A stretch of DNA of 64,000 nucleotides from PZPK01 sp047628385 (GCA_047628385.1 JBLHVH010000001.1:1-64000); one strand, 5' to 3'. Shown: positions 17,377 to 25,961, counted from the stretch's first letter. The notes: generated by a model not told the origin, from the letters alone. Translations and numbers: made by a program.

Positions 17377-17487
17377 GAGTTTTGGATTGACACATCAATT
17401 CATAACTCAGTCTCTCTCATCAGAAATTCACATTGTGTGAAGCCCAAGCAAAACTCATAACATTGAGCTCAACTTGGGTCTTTTTTT
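17377..17487 (+). ncRNA. Candidate Fur-regulated small RNA (RyhB/PrrF-like)
   Basis: Predicted RNA of about 110 nt. Its 5' stem-loop starts at +1: GAGTT pairs with AACTC (17404-17408 region), with an inner GATTGA/TCAATT stem. It is followed by an unpaired CU-rich stretch GTCTCTCTCATCAGAAA, then a small hairpin TTCACA-TTG-TGTGAA, then a terminator (CCCAAG 17443-17448 with CTTGGG 17473-17478, inner CTCA/TGAG) ending in T7. The string UCACAUUG also occurs in E. coli RyhB as I remember it. No ORF with a ribosome site is present. It converges on the 3' end of the rhomboid gene, overlapping its last bases. Expression is not shown by sequence alone. Confidence 0.75.
17442..17487 (+). terminator. Intrinsic terminator of the small RNA
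   Basis: GCCCAAG (17442-17448) pairs with CTTGGGT (17473-17479), with an inner CTCA/TGAG helix, followed by TC and seven T. The T-run is only on the plus strand, showing it ends a plus-strand transcript although both flanking genes are on the minus strand. Confidence 0.82.
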
Positions 17488-18383
17488 CGCTTTTTTGCTT
17501 TCAAGGCAATCGTTAAGCCTCCCCAAACCAAGCCCGAAATTAACCCATACAAGTGAGCTGCATTTGCCATTCGCCCCCACCCCAGCCACTCAGTCACCGG
17601 CGTATAACCCAATATCAACCAACCAAGACTAAATTTCATTAATATGTCTGGGAAAAATATTTCTGGTTCGTAATGCTTCCACAACCAGCAATAACCAACC
17701 AAACCATAAACAACCCCTGACAAACCACCAAATAAATAGCTGGTCTCAAATAACTGGGCCACGTTTGAAACTGCTGCAACAAAAAAAGCTAACGCGAGAA
17801 AAGCTAACGATCCTTTTTGAATTTCTAGCTGGCCACCTAAAAGCCAAAGCATCAATAAGTTAAAAGTAATATGCATAACATTAAAATGAATAAACCCAGG
17901 ACTAATTAAACGCCAAATCTCACCTTGCCCGATAGTTGCTAACAAACCCTGAATTCGACCATATAATGTATTTAAGTCAATTACCAAACCTTCACTTCTT
18001 AAGCTGAGTGGATCCAAAATCAGAAACGCTCTGAGTACCGGACCACCCTGGCCAAAATCAGTAAGTAAAGCAAAGATAATACTAAAAACCATGAATATAT
18101 AAACGAATGGTGCTTCGGCAGGAAGAGCTCTAGGGTAAAGCAATTCAAGTTGAGGTTGAATAATATATTTTTTAGGCATTTCATCTAATTGAAGTTTAAA
18201 TTCTTTGTCAGTCATATAACGCTGAAAAAAATCTTTTACTTGTTTTTCCTTATCTTCACTTCCTACAAATAGAACCTGCTCTCCTAACTCTTCTGTTATT
18301 AGATGTTCTAAACCTTGAGTATGAAGCCAATGACTAAATGTAGATAAATCAGACTCTAATGGGACGCGCGCTACTTCAATCAT
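17469..18383 (-). CDS. Rhomboid-family intramembrane serine protease
   Basis: A 304-residue membrane protein. An N-terminal soluble domain (about residues 1-75) resembles that of GlpG. It is followed by a membrane domain of six or seven helices. The catalytic serine is in GGLSGVVYGLVGY (Ser near 220) and the histidine in NAAHLYGLISGLVWG (His near 276), the Ser-His dyad of active rhomboids. It cleaves membrane proteins within the bilayer; the substrate is unknown. Its start overlaps the stop of the upstream phosphoesterase gene by 4 bases, so both are probably co-translated. Confidence 0.92.
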   Translation of the reverse strand: MIEVARVPLESDLSTFSHWLHTQGLEHLITEELGEQVLFVGSEDKEKQVKDFFQRYMTDKEFKLQLDEMPKKYIIQPQLELLYPRALPAEAPFVYIFMVFSIIFALLTDFGQGGPVLRAFLILDPLSLRSEGLVIDLNTLYGRIQGLLATIGQGEIWRLISPGFIHFNVMHITFNLLMLWLLGGQLEIQKGSLAFLALAFFVAAVSNVAQLFETSYLFGGLSGVVYGLVGYCWLWKHYEPEIFFPDILMKFSLGWLILGYTPVTEWLGWGRMANAAHLYGLISGLVWGGLTIALKAKKRKKDPS

Positions 18384-19330
18384 TCACGCTCGACACCTAC
18401 CCAAGTAAATTTATCCCGACTTAAACACCGCTCATCATCCATCCTATAAGCAACGAGCCGACCATATTTCACCGCACTGTAATCCAAACAAGCAATATTT
18501 TCGGTAATCGGTGCAGGTTCACTCGACATCCAGTAATGACCCACAAACACAGGCAGCTCAGAAGGTGAATAATGTATAAGTTTTTGCCTCTCAATCGCCG
18601 ATAAATTGCGTTTAGCCATATCGAGCGGTAAGGGATCTGGCTGAAAAACCACATCATCATAAGTTTGAGGCTCATTACTCCAGAACTTAGTTCGAAACAT
18701 GTTTCGCGCTAAACCATCTTTACCTAGGATTGTTTCACCATTAGGTAACTCCAACGCTGTACCTCTTGTGAGCTTATCAATAACGCCGCCCACAAAGGAA
18801 TCACTGGTAATAGAATCATGTAGCATATTCACATCAACACAATGCGATGGCGCGAGCACTTTAAAGCGTGTGATAGCATCATTATCCCAACAAGCATGCA
18901 CCACTCGAAAACGGTCCTTTTCAATAAACAATGGAATCTCATGAAACCACGTTAAAAAATCTTTCCATTCTTGAGAATAATTTTCAAACTGCTCAAGAGT
19001 TTCTCTTATTAAGCGGTGATGCCTTGCATCATGCTCCCGTAGGTATTGATGCCCACTCCCTTTGCGCCCTTCGGTACAATAGCACATTGCATTATATTCG
19101 TGATTACCCAAGACTATTTCCGCCTGACCGTGGTCGACCATATTTTTTACAATATGTAAGGATTCTCGAATTCGAGGCCCCCGATCAACAATATCCCCCA
19201 CAAAAATAACTTTTCTGTTTGAATGACGATAACACCCCTGACGATGCTGATAATCCATTTTGATTAGCAACCTTTCTAACGAACGAGCACAGCCGTGCAC
19301 ATCCCCTATTAAATCATAAGCTTGATTCAT
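18380..19330 (-). CDS. Calcineurin-like metallophosphoesterase (PPP/ApaH type)
   Basis: A 316-residue cytosolic phosphoesterase with the metal-binding motifs in order: GDVHGC near residue 9, GDIVDRGP near residue 43, GNHEYN near residue 73, then VVHACWD and VGHYWM histidines. This is the serine/threonine protein phosphatase or bis-nucleoside tetraphosphatase fold; the substrate cannot be told. The start at ATG 19330 (MNQAYDLIGDVHG) has AGAGGAAAG just upstream and is preferred to an in-frame start nine codons earlier. Overlaps the rhomboid gene by 4 bases. Confidence 0.9.
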   Translation of the reverse strand: MNQAYDLIGDVHGCARSLERLLIKMDYQHRQGCYRHSNRKVIFVGDIVDRGPRIRESLHIVKNMVDHGQAEIVLGNHEYNAMCYCTEGRKGSGHQYLREHDARHHRLIRETLEQFENYSQEWKDFLTWFHEIPLFIEKDRFRVVHACWDNDAITRFKVLAPSHCVDVNMLHDSITSDSFVGGVIDKLTRGTALELPNGETILGKDGLARNMFRTKFWSNEPQTYDDVVFQPDPLPLDMAKRNLSAIERQKLIHYSPSELPVFVGHYWMSSEPAPITENIACLDYSAVKYGRLVAYRMDDERCLSRDKFTWVGVERE

Positions 19331-19371
19331 CTTTCCTCTAGTCTGAATAAATGCCACGTTACAAACCCTAC

Positions 19372-20256
19372 CTAACCGCTTATCAAACTATTCGCCCAGC
19401 CGAGTTTTTCACGACAAGTCTCATAAAAATTATGTGTGGTAGGATGAATTAACCTTACTTTATAAGGTTTTTTCCTAATACTCACGGTATCGCCCGGCGC
19501 AACCGGAATGTGATGCTGACCATCACAACTAACTTGCGGGTATATTTCATTCCCCTCGCCAATGACGATTTTGATCTCACTTTTTCCATCAACAACAATT
19601 GGGCGACTGCTTAAGGTATGAGGAAACATAGGAACGAGTGATATCGCATCTAGCTTGGGGTGCAATAATGGCCCACCAGCAGACAAGGAGTAAGCGGTTG
19701 AACCCGTCGGTGTTGACACGATCAAACCATCAGAACGCTGACTGTATACAAATTGACCCTCAATAAATAAATCAAAACCAATCATTCGCGTTGACTTACC
19801 TGGATGCAATACAATGTCGTTCAAAGCCGTTCCAAAACCTATCGGTTCGCCATTACGCTTCACATGTACATCCAATAAAAAACGTTTCTCTTGTATGTAC
19901 TTACCGGATAGCACTTCACTAATTTTTACTTCCATATCATTCGGTGAAATATCTGTCAAAAAACCTAACCTTCCACGGTTAACGCCTAACAAAGGCACAC
20001 CCGACTTGGCTAACTCTCTTGCCGCGCCCAGTAAACTACCATCACCACCCACCACGATCACCAAGTCACACACTTCACCCATCATTTTTACGCTAGAGAC
20101 TTGCAAACTATGACCCGGCATTAGCGCACCAATATTTTCTTCAATGATAAGGTGATAACCTTCACTTACTAAAAACTTTTTGAGCTTTCGCAGGGTTTCA
20201 ACAACCTTTGCACTACCCATTCGGCCAATCAAACCAACATTGCGAAATTGATCCAT
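19372..20256 (-). CDS. nadK: NAD kinase
   Basis: A 294-residue ATP-NAD kinase that makes NADP in the cytosol. Seen: the GGDGS motif near residues 68-72 (VVIVVGGDGSLLGAARELA), the NAD-binding region NDIVLHPGKSTRMIGFD, and the glycine-rich PTGSTAYSLSAGGPLLHP. The start ATG 20256 (MDQFRNVGLIGRMGS) matches the family; an in-frame start 15 codons upstream adds a segment not found in homologues. It lies just upstream of the phosphoesterase and rhomboid genes on the same strand, with about 40 bases between. Confidence 0.97.
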   Translation of the reverse strand: MDQFRNVGLIGRMGSAKVVETLRKLKKFLVSEGYHLIIEENIGALMPGHSLQVSSVKMMGEVCDLVIVVGGDGSLLGAARELAKSGVPLLGVNRGRLGFLTDISPNDMEVKISEVLSGKYIQEKRFLLDVHVKRNGEPIGFGTALNDIVLHPGKSTRMIGFDLFIEGQFVYSQRSDGLIVSTPTGSTAYSLSAGGPLLHPKLDAISLVPMFPHTLSSRPIVVDGKSEIKIVIGEGNEIYPQVSCDGQHHIPVAPGDTVSIRKKPYKVRLIHPTTHNFYETCREKLGWANSLISG

Positions 20257-20401
20257 ATTTAAATCTATACCTTCAAACAGATAATGCGCGATGAACCACA
20301 CATTAATTTTAAAATAACGTCATCTATCACGCTTATCTTAACAGAATTTTTTTTCAGAGATAAAGGATGCATGAAAGCGCACATGAAAAGCCTATGCAAA
20401 C

Positions 20402-21358
20402 TTAAACAAAGCTAGGCACCTTATCACCAAAACCACGCCAACCTTGAAGCCCACCCGTATGAATTGCCAAAATACGAGCATCTGATTTGATTCGCCCCTG
20501 ATATACCCACTCTAGCAAGCCATAAAACATTTTTCCCGTATAAACAGGGTCAAGTAAAACACCATTATTTTGATGAAAATCCGAAACAAAAGACGTCAAA
20601 CGTTTATTTATTTTTGCAAAGCCACCAAAGTGGTAGTCATGGCTTATTTCCCACGGATTAGTGTTCTGAGCCAATCCTAGATGGGTTTCAACTCTAGACT
20701 CAAGATCATAAACTCCTTTTAAGGCAGAAAAACCAACACATCTAACGCTGCCTAAGTTAGCACTGACTATGCCGGCAAGCGTGGCACCAGAACCAACAGG
20801 GCATGCAATCACATCATAGTTCATATTATTAGCTGACCACATGCGCTCAAAAAGCTCACGCACACCCAAAACCCCCTGTTCACTTGATCCACCCTCCGGA
20901 ATAATCCAAGCATCAGTATATTTTTTTGAGTAATCAGCAATGCAGTCAAAAGGCGCTACATTCCGATACTCTTGACGGCTTAACCAGTACAAGCTCATCC
21001 CCCAATCAACACAATCTTGAAGCGTCGATGACAATACTTTTGGTTCTTCGCCTCGCACAATGCCAATCGTTTTAATGTGCAATTTTTTTCCTGCAAATGC
21101 TAAAGCATGCAGATGGTTAGAATACGCACCACCAAAACTTAATATACGGGATTTTCCTGCTGAATGTGCAGCCAGAATATGATACTTAAGCTTGTACCAT
21201 TTATTACCCGAGATAAAAGGATGGACTTGATCCAACCTTAAACAATCAATCGCTAACTCGCGCTTTTCACCTAAATCGAACTTCAGCGTCTGTATTGAAG
21301 GAATTACATTAAAACTCGCATCAAGATCTGAAATTTTTGTTATTGGAGACTTATTCAT
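20402..21358 (-). CDS. PLP-dependent ACC deaminase / D-cysteine desulfhydrase family enzyme
   Basis: A 318-residue fold-type II pyridoxal-phosphate enzyme. The PLP lysine is probably in SGNKWYKLKYH (near residue 53), followed by SFGGAYSNHLHALA, which binds the substrate carboxylate, and the phosphate-binding GSGATLAG. Members either deaminate 1-aminocyclopropane-1-carboxylate or desulfurate D-cysteine; the sequence alone does not decide, and many such proteins are uncharacterised. The start overlaps the end of the upstream coiled-coil gene by 8 bases, so the two are probably co-transcribed. Confidence 0.85.
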   Translation of the reverse strand: MNKSPITKISDLDASFNVIPSIQTLKFDLGEKRELAIDCLRLDQVHPFISGNKWYKLKYHILAAHSAGKSRILSFGGAYSNHLHALAFAGKKLHIKTIGIVRGEEPKVLSSTLQDCVDWGMSLYWLSRQEYRNVAPFDCIADYSKKYTDAWIIPEGGSSEQGVLGVRELFERMWSANNMNYDVIACPVGSGATLAGIVSANLGSVRCVGFSALKGVYDLESRVETHLGLAQNTNPWEISHDYHFGGFAKINKRLTSFVSDFHQNNGVLLDPVYTGKMFYGLLEWVYQGRIKSDARILAIHTGGLQGWRGFGDKVPSFV

Positions 21359-22670
21359 GAACAGAATGCTTCTCGCATAACCCGCTGATACCTTGTTCGA
21401 ATTCGCTCGGCACAGTCACCTTTTCAACGAATTCCAAACACGCCAGCCCTGTTGATGATATATGAGTACAAACTGGATTTTCAAAATGCGCCAACCAGTT
21501 AATGTAGTCTGCTTCAGTAACAAAACATTTATTCGCTATAAACCCCATCGGGTTCTCTGCATAGTCACTAATTTCTAAAGCACTCATCGTAATATGCCCA
21601 ACACCAGGATGATAGGCGACATAAACAACCTCAAGGGCTTTCAATTTATCAAATATTGACGTGCCTTCTTTACCCTTACCAATTGCCTCACTTAACTCTT
21701 CTAATTCAGCCCGCAACTGCTCTTCACGCTCATCCCGATAAGACAAATCGATATCTTTTCGCTCCAACTGCTCAGTCAAAAGAACGACTTGCGCATCGAG
21801 CTTTTGCTTCTCAAGCTTACCTCGATCATTTACGCTTGCGCTTTGTAGCTTTTCCTCCAAATCGGCGACTAGCGAGGTCTGATTCGAAATTTTATCTTGA
21901 AGGCCAATAAATTGATCATCTCTCGAAGACAATTTTTGTTTAAGTTTCTCATTTAAGAGCTTTAATTTTTCGATTGTCTGCTTCTGTTCTTGCAAAGTAT
22001 TTTTATAAGCATGGAGCTCAATCCTATGGGCTCGATCAGAACTATCCGAAGCTGATTCTTGATTCGACTCAAGTGTTTTAATCCTCAACCTTTGCTCCTT
22101 CAAAAGCCTGGCTAGCTTGATACGCTTCTCAGAATCTATAGAAGGGTCATTACTTTGCTCCAATACAGGCACTTCCGAAGAATTATCAAACGCCACAGCC
22201 AGTGTCGGAACATCCTCTACAGGTTTTTCAAAAACCAGCCTTAAACGATTTTTGTCTACCGCTTTTCGTAGTAAAGAAAAATCACTCGACCCCGGCGTCA
22301 TATCTGGATCCCAAAGATCATTTTGATGCCAATTAATTGAACACTGCCCTCTGCACGCAAGCCTGATAGGACCGCTACCAAGATCTGGACCTGACCCACT
22401 TATTTCAGCCAAACGCTCCACCGGAACATTCCACCCCGTATCCGCTCGACCATCTTCATCAAAGTAGAGCTTAAAGAAAACAAGCGCATAAATAGAACCA
22501 GCTTGATTAATTAGAGCATAAACAGCCCTAGCCTCTTCATCGGCATAATCGGGCAAAACCCCCAAACCACTCAGCAGGGCTTCAAATTCTGTGAATAACA
22601 TCTGCCGGGAGACTTGATTTTCCTCCATAAAAAATACGGCTTCATATCCACCGGCTTCTCGGCTTCCCAT
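21351..22670 (-). CDS. Uncharacterised coiled-coil protein
   Basis: A 439-residue protein I cannot assign a function. Residues about 1-170 look globular (acidic, with WHQNDLWDPDMTPGSSDF). Residues about 185-335 are a long heptad-rich coiled coil (KRIKLARLLKEQRLRIKTLE and on), and about 340-430 form a second small domain with several cysteines (LACLEFVEK, GLCEKHSVHE). There is no signal peptide or membrane segment. ATG 22670 is chosen because TAGGAGGCGTA lies directly upstream. Overlap with the PLP enzyme gene suggests one transcription unit. Similar proteins are sometimes loosely named chromosome-partitioning ATPases, but no ATPase motif is visible. Confidence 0.75.
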   Translation of the reverse strand: MGSREAGGYEAVFFMEENQVSRQMLFTEFEALLSGLGVLPDYADEEARAVYALINQAGSIYALVFFKLYFDEDGRADTGWNVPVERLAEISGSGPDLGSGPIRLACRGQCSINWHQNDLWDPDMTPGSSDFSLLRKAVDKNRLRLVFEKPVEDVPTLAVAFDNSSEVPVLEQSNDPSIDSEKRIKLARLLKEQRLRIKTLESNQESASDSSDRAHRIELHAYKNTLQEQKQTIEKLKLLNEKLKQKLSSRDDQFIGLQDKISNQTSLVADLEEKLQSASVNDRGKLEKQKLDAQVVLLTEQLERKDIDLSYRDEREEQLRAELEELSEAIGKGKEGTSIFDKLKALEVVYVAYHPGVGHITMSALEISDYAENPMGFIANKCFVTEADYINWLAHFENPVCTHISSTGLACLEFVEKVTVPSEFEQGISGLCEKHSVHE

Positions 22671-22944
22671 TACGCCTCCTAAATACAAATAAATTAGCTA
22701 AATAAATTACTATTTAACAAAGTTTAGTAGAGCAAAAAAGAAACACACGATTTTATGACAAGAGATTACGGGACTAAATTCACAGATTTCGTTTTAAATT
22801 TAAAATAAGGACTATTAATTGTAAATTGCAGCAACAAAAAGGAATCAATAAAAGTGTTTTTCATAAGTTATATGAAAAAATAGCACTTTAAAAACGAAGT
22901 TATAAAAATAAGGTGGGCATCAAAAGAGAAGGTATAAGAGGAAA
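22671..22944. other. AT-rich intergenic region
   Basis: Very AT-rich spacer that should contain the promoter for the coiled-coil/PLP-enzyme pair on the minus strand. Apart from the short acidic ORF that follows it, I see no gene, terminator or repeat here. Confidence 0.4.
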
Positions 22945-23031
22945 TTACATTTCCTCTGCATCCGTCTCTAACTCTTCATCATCAAATTCGTAATACGTTA
23001 ATTCTAAAATTTCTTCTTCATATTCATTCAT
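22945..23031 (-). CDS. Possible small acidic protein (28 residues)
   Basis: An ATG-started ORF of 28 codons preceded by AGGAG eleven bases upstream. The product begins MNEYEEEILELTYYEFDDEE and ends in ETDAEEM. Fourteen of 28 residues are Glu or Asp and there is no Lys or Arg. It lies alone between the coiled-coil gene and the tRNA cluster. The composition and ribosome site argue for translation, but chance cannot be excluded at this length. I do not recognise a family. Confidence 0.45.
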   Translation of the reverse strand: MNEYEEEILELTYYEFDDEELETDAEEM

Positions 23032-23180
23032 TACTATGCAAACTCCTATGTAAAAATATTAGAGCTTAGAATAGACTTTAGATGTAAAGGGAATATAAAG
23101 AGGATATAAAGAGGATAAATATAAATTGGTCTAATCGTACTAGAAAGGCATCAAGAGAAAACGTGGTGATAAAAAGTTAA

Positions 23181-23257
23181 TGGCGGGCCGGACGGGACTC
23201 GAACCCGCGACCCCCGGCGTGACAGGCCGGTATTCTAACCAGCTGAACTACCGGCCC
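23181..23257 (-). tRNA. tRNA-Asp (GTC), copy 1
   Basis: A 77-nt cloverleaf on the minus strand: acceptor GGGCCGG/CCGGCCC, anticodon loop with GTC (CCTGTCACG), T-loop GTTCGAGTC, encoded 3' GCCA. Identical to the copy at 23445-23521. Confidence 0.96.
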
Positions 23258-23328
23258 GCAACAAACTTTTTACTTACTCTACAAACCACTTATTTAACAT
23301 TCTTGTCACCGAATATAAAATAAATAAG

Positions 23329-23404
23329 TGGTGGGTGGTACAGGGATCGAACCTGTGACCCTCGCCTTGTAAGGGCGATGCTCTCCCAGCTGAGCTAACC
23401 ACCC
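23329..23404 (-). tRNA. tRNA-Val (TAC), copy 1
   Basis: A 76-nt cloverleaf on the minus strand: acceptor GGGTGGT/ACCACCC, anticodon TAC in CCCTTACAAGG, T-loop GTTCGATCC, encoded 3' ACCA. Identical to the copy at 23593-23668. Confidence 0.96.
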
Positions 23405-23444
23405 AACAGGGTAGATCTTCGACATTGAGTCATTTTAGTGTAAT

Positions 23445-23521
23445 TGGCGGGCCGGACGGGACTCGAACCCGCGACCCCCGGCGTGACAGGCCGGTATTCT
23501 AACCAGCTGAACTACCGGCCC
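23445..23521 (-). tRNA. tRNA-Asp (GTC), copy 2
   Basis: Base-for-base identical to the Asp tRNA 264 bases away at 23181-23257, including the encoded CCA. Part of a tandem Val-Asp-Val-Asp cluster transcribed from high to low coordinates. Confidence 0.96.
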
Positions 23522-23538
23522 GCAACTACTTACACTAC

Positions 23539-23562
23539 ATTATAAAAGCAAGCTTTTATAAT
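23539..23562. repeat. AT-rich inverted repeat between tRNA genes
   Basis: ATTATAAAAGC and GCTTTTATAAT separated by two bases form a perfect 11-bp stem in the spacer between tRNA-Val copy 2 and tRNA-Asp copy 2. In the primary transcript it could be a processing hairpin. It is absent from the equivalent spacer of the other pair. Confidence 0.6.
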
Positions 23563-23592
23563 TACTTCGACCAACTTTCTATTTAAGAAAAT

Positions 23593-23668
23593 TGGTGGGT
23601 GGTACAGGGATCGAACCTGTGACCCTCGCCTTGTAAGGGCGATGCTCTCCCAGCTGAGCTAACCACCC
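23593..23668 (-). tRNA. tRNA-Val (TAC), copy 2
   Basis: Identical to the Val tRNA at 23329-23404; first gene of the four-tRNA cluster in transcription order. Anticodon TAC, encoded CCA. Confidence 0.96.
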
Positions 23669-23875
23669 AACTCCAAATCGAGAAGCGCATTCTAACGATT
23701 TCTAAGGCACTGTCAATTAGAATCTCAAAGAAATTACTATTTTTTTTCAACTTAAATCAATCTTTGTAATATTTACCAATAATTGATTACTTCTTAATCA
23801 AACTCACACACAAAATGCATAAACCTAAACTCACTACATTTTTTCTTACACAATCCTATCTCTATTTTTGCACTT

Positions 23876-25066
23876 TTAATTAAGCGTTTGTTTTATGCGC
23901 GCAACGCTACCTCTTCGCACATCACTCATCGCAGCTTCTCGCTCTTGCATAGCCGTCACCTCTTCATCTATACCTTTTTCCGCAAAATAACTATACCAAG
24001 GTAAGCCATCTCCTTCATCCACTACACGTTCTTTAACATCTACTGAGAGAGGCTTTATATTATCCGCCAGAGCATTTCTTTCAAGTCGATCAAGAATAAG
24101 TTCATCTTGCAAACTAAGAGGATTCCTAGGCTTTCGCCACGGCGCAAGCCAATTACGCCTAATTACTCTTTTATCGGCAATAGCGGCAAGGTAGGCTTCT
24201 TTATCATCAGCCAACGGGTACAATTCCTGCTCGAGCGTTATAGGCCCGTCGACCTGCAACTTACGATAAATATCACTCGGTAAATAAAATATTGGGAAGC
24301 CAAACATAAAATTATTAGACCAGGGCCATATCACAGAAAACCAACCATACTCCTGCATATCCCCCCGAAGAAATTCCTCGGCATTAGCTGCATCAGTCGG
24401 ATGCCAAAATGACTGCGTTAAATAACGCGTTATGGGCATTTCTTCCATAGCAACATCCCGCTCAACCAACTGAACATCCGCCGACGCCATCGGATCCTCA
24501 GCCTCAATCAATGAATGTCGCTTGGAAGGCAATGACACCTCAGAATGCCTAATATAAGTGATAGAGCCAGCATCAATCTGCAAACCTACATCTGCTTGCA
24601 AATTAAGGTCAAAAGCCATAATTGTTTTATCATCAAACGCTTCAAAACCAATCAAAGGCAACAAACTTTTTCGAACGGCAAAATCATAACTGCCCGCAGG
24701 AAGCACTACATAGGTATAACTACCAGCCCGGAGATTAAAAATAATTTCATCATTAATATAGTAACTAGGTGCGGTTAACTCTTCAGATGCCCATTGACTA
24801 TCAGGACGATAAAAGTAAATCAAGCCATGCGTTGCTTTATCCCAAGAATATCCATCCAGCTCTTCAAACAAAGCGCCATCAGTGTTCGGAAAATAAAATG
24901 ACCCTAGGTTTCGACCCGTAGACCAATAAAACGACGGATACCAACCCCTAGCCTGTTTATGATAAGGCGCGGAAAAAGCTGATGTATTTTGAGTTGTTTC
25001 CGCCATTACCAGACTAGGCATCAGCAGTATGAGTCCTGCTAATATAATACGCATTAGTTGATGCAT
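23876..25066 (-). CDS. Exported protein with DUF2846-like domain
   Basis: A 396-residue protein with an N-terminal hydrophobic signal sequence (MRIILAGLILLMPSLVMA), probably exported. Residues about 75-140 resemble a DUF2846 domain: HGLIYFYRPDSQWASEELTA, a short strand-rich section and NLRAGSYTYVVLPAGSYDFA, a compact domain often seen in surface proteins. The rest is aromatic-rich (FWHPTD, WSVIWPWS-like, WLAPWRKPRNP) and matches no family I recognise. The ATG at 25066 is preferred to an in-frame GTG at 25078: GAGGTG lies at a suitable distance. It lies about 70 bases behind the coiled-coil membrane protein gene. Confidence 0.7.
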   Translation of the reverse strand: MHQLMRIILAGLILLMPSLVMAETTQNTSAFSAPYHKQARGWYPSFYWSTGRNLGSFYFPNTDGALFEELDGYSWDKATHGLIYFYRPDSQWASEELTAPSYYINDEIIFNLRAGSYTYVVLPAGSYDFAVRKSLLPLIGFEAFDDKTIMAFDLNLQADVGLQIDAGSITYIRHSEVSLPSKRHSLIEAEDPMASADVQLVERDVAMEEMPITRYLTQSFWHPTDAANAEEFLRGDMQEYGWFSVIWPWSNNFMFGFPIFYLPSDIYRKLQVDGPITLEQELYPLADDKEAYLAAIADKRVIRRNWLAPWRKPRNPLSLQDELILDRLERNALADNIKPLSVDVKERVVDEGDGLPWYSYFAEKGIDEEVTAMQEREAAMSDVRRGSVARIKQTLN

Positions 25067-25139
25067 TGAATCCTTCACCTCTATTTATATCGCATTATTT
25101 TATCAATATCTTGCATTCATTTTTGGGATCTACCGCATG

Positions 25140-25961
25140 TCATTGAACATCGGATGCTTTAGATTTTATACTTAACTGCAACTTATTGATTTGTCGCTCC
25201 ATACCAACCACCCGTTCATTTAACTGAAGACGACTTGCGTTAATTGAAGAAATTTCTTTTTTGCTTTCACCTAACTGCTTTGATAATGACGCTAATTCTT
25301 TCCTTTTTACCTCTAAAGACTCACTGTGCTCTTCTCGTATAATCGTCACTTCATTAGCCAATAACAAAACTCGACCATCCAATTTATCCCATTCACCCTG
25401 AATAACTGAAGACTGCAACGAGAGCCCATTTAATATTGTGTTTTGTTTTAATTGTGAAGATTTTGTCGCCTGCTCAAATTTTTCACGCCACTGAATAGTA
25501 GCTTTCACATCCGTTTGAATTTGAGAGAGCCTAGTATCATTGTCTTTTATTGCTGCCTTATTGCGTTCATTAGAAACTACCCATAATTTACGCATTTGAT
25601 CATCCAAGAAAGCCAACTTAGACTGAACAGCTGAACCACTCTGCTCTAATTCAGTACCGGTAACATTGAGCTCCCCCTCAAAACGCGCCATCAGTAGCTT
25701 ACTTCGACCAATAAAGTCAGACGTGCCTTCAAGCTCTTCCTGCATAACTAACATTTTTTCTTGCTGATCTAGATACGCCCATACAAAAACCCCACTAAGT
25801 AAAACTAAAACTAGCAAGGGAATCACGCGTGATTTTTCACGTACTGGCTTTACAACTTTTGCAGGTTGACGACCTTGTTTAACCGACGCTGACTTAGCCG
25901 GTTTTTGATTCCGACTCTTAAATTGATCTAAATCTTCTCTATCCGGGCGCAAGCTTTCCAT
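25140..25961 (-). CDS. Single-pass membrane protein with periplasmic coiled coil
   Basis: A 273-residue protein of unknown function. A basic cytoplasmic segment (residues 1-45, with KSASVKQGRQPAKVVKPVRE) precedes one transmembrane helix (VIPLLVLVLLSGVFVWAYL, about 47-65). Nearly all the rest is predicted coiled coil with two long helical blocks (about 70-150 and 180-270). This is the shape of an inner-membrane spacer or scaffold. The ATG is preceded by AGAGAAG. It is divergent from purE and followed by the DUF2846-like gene, with which it may form a unit. Confidence 0.7.
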   Translation of the reverse strand: MESLRPDREDLDQFKSRNQKPAKSASVKQGRQPAKVVKPVREKSRVIPLLVLVLLSGVFVWAYLDQQEKMLVMQEELEGTSDFIGRSKLLMARFEGELNVTGTELEQSGSAVQSKLAFLDDQMRKLWVVSNERNKAAIKDNDTRLSQIQTDVKATIQWREKFEQATKSSQLKQNTILNGLSLQSSVIQGEWDKLDGRVLLLANEVTIIREEHSESLEVKRKELASLSKQLGESKKEISSINASRLQLNERVVGMERQINKLQLSIKSKASDVQ

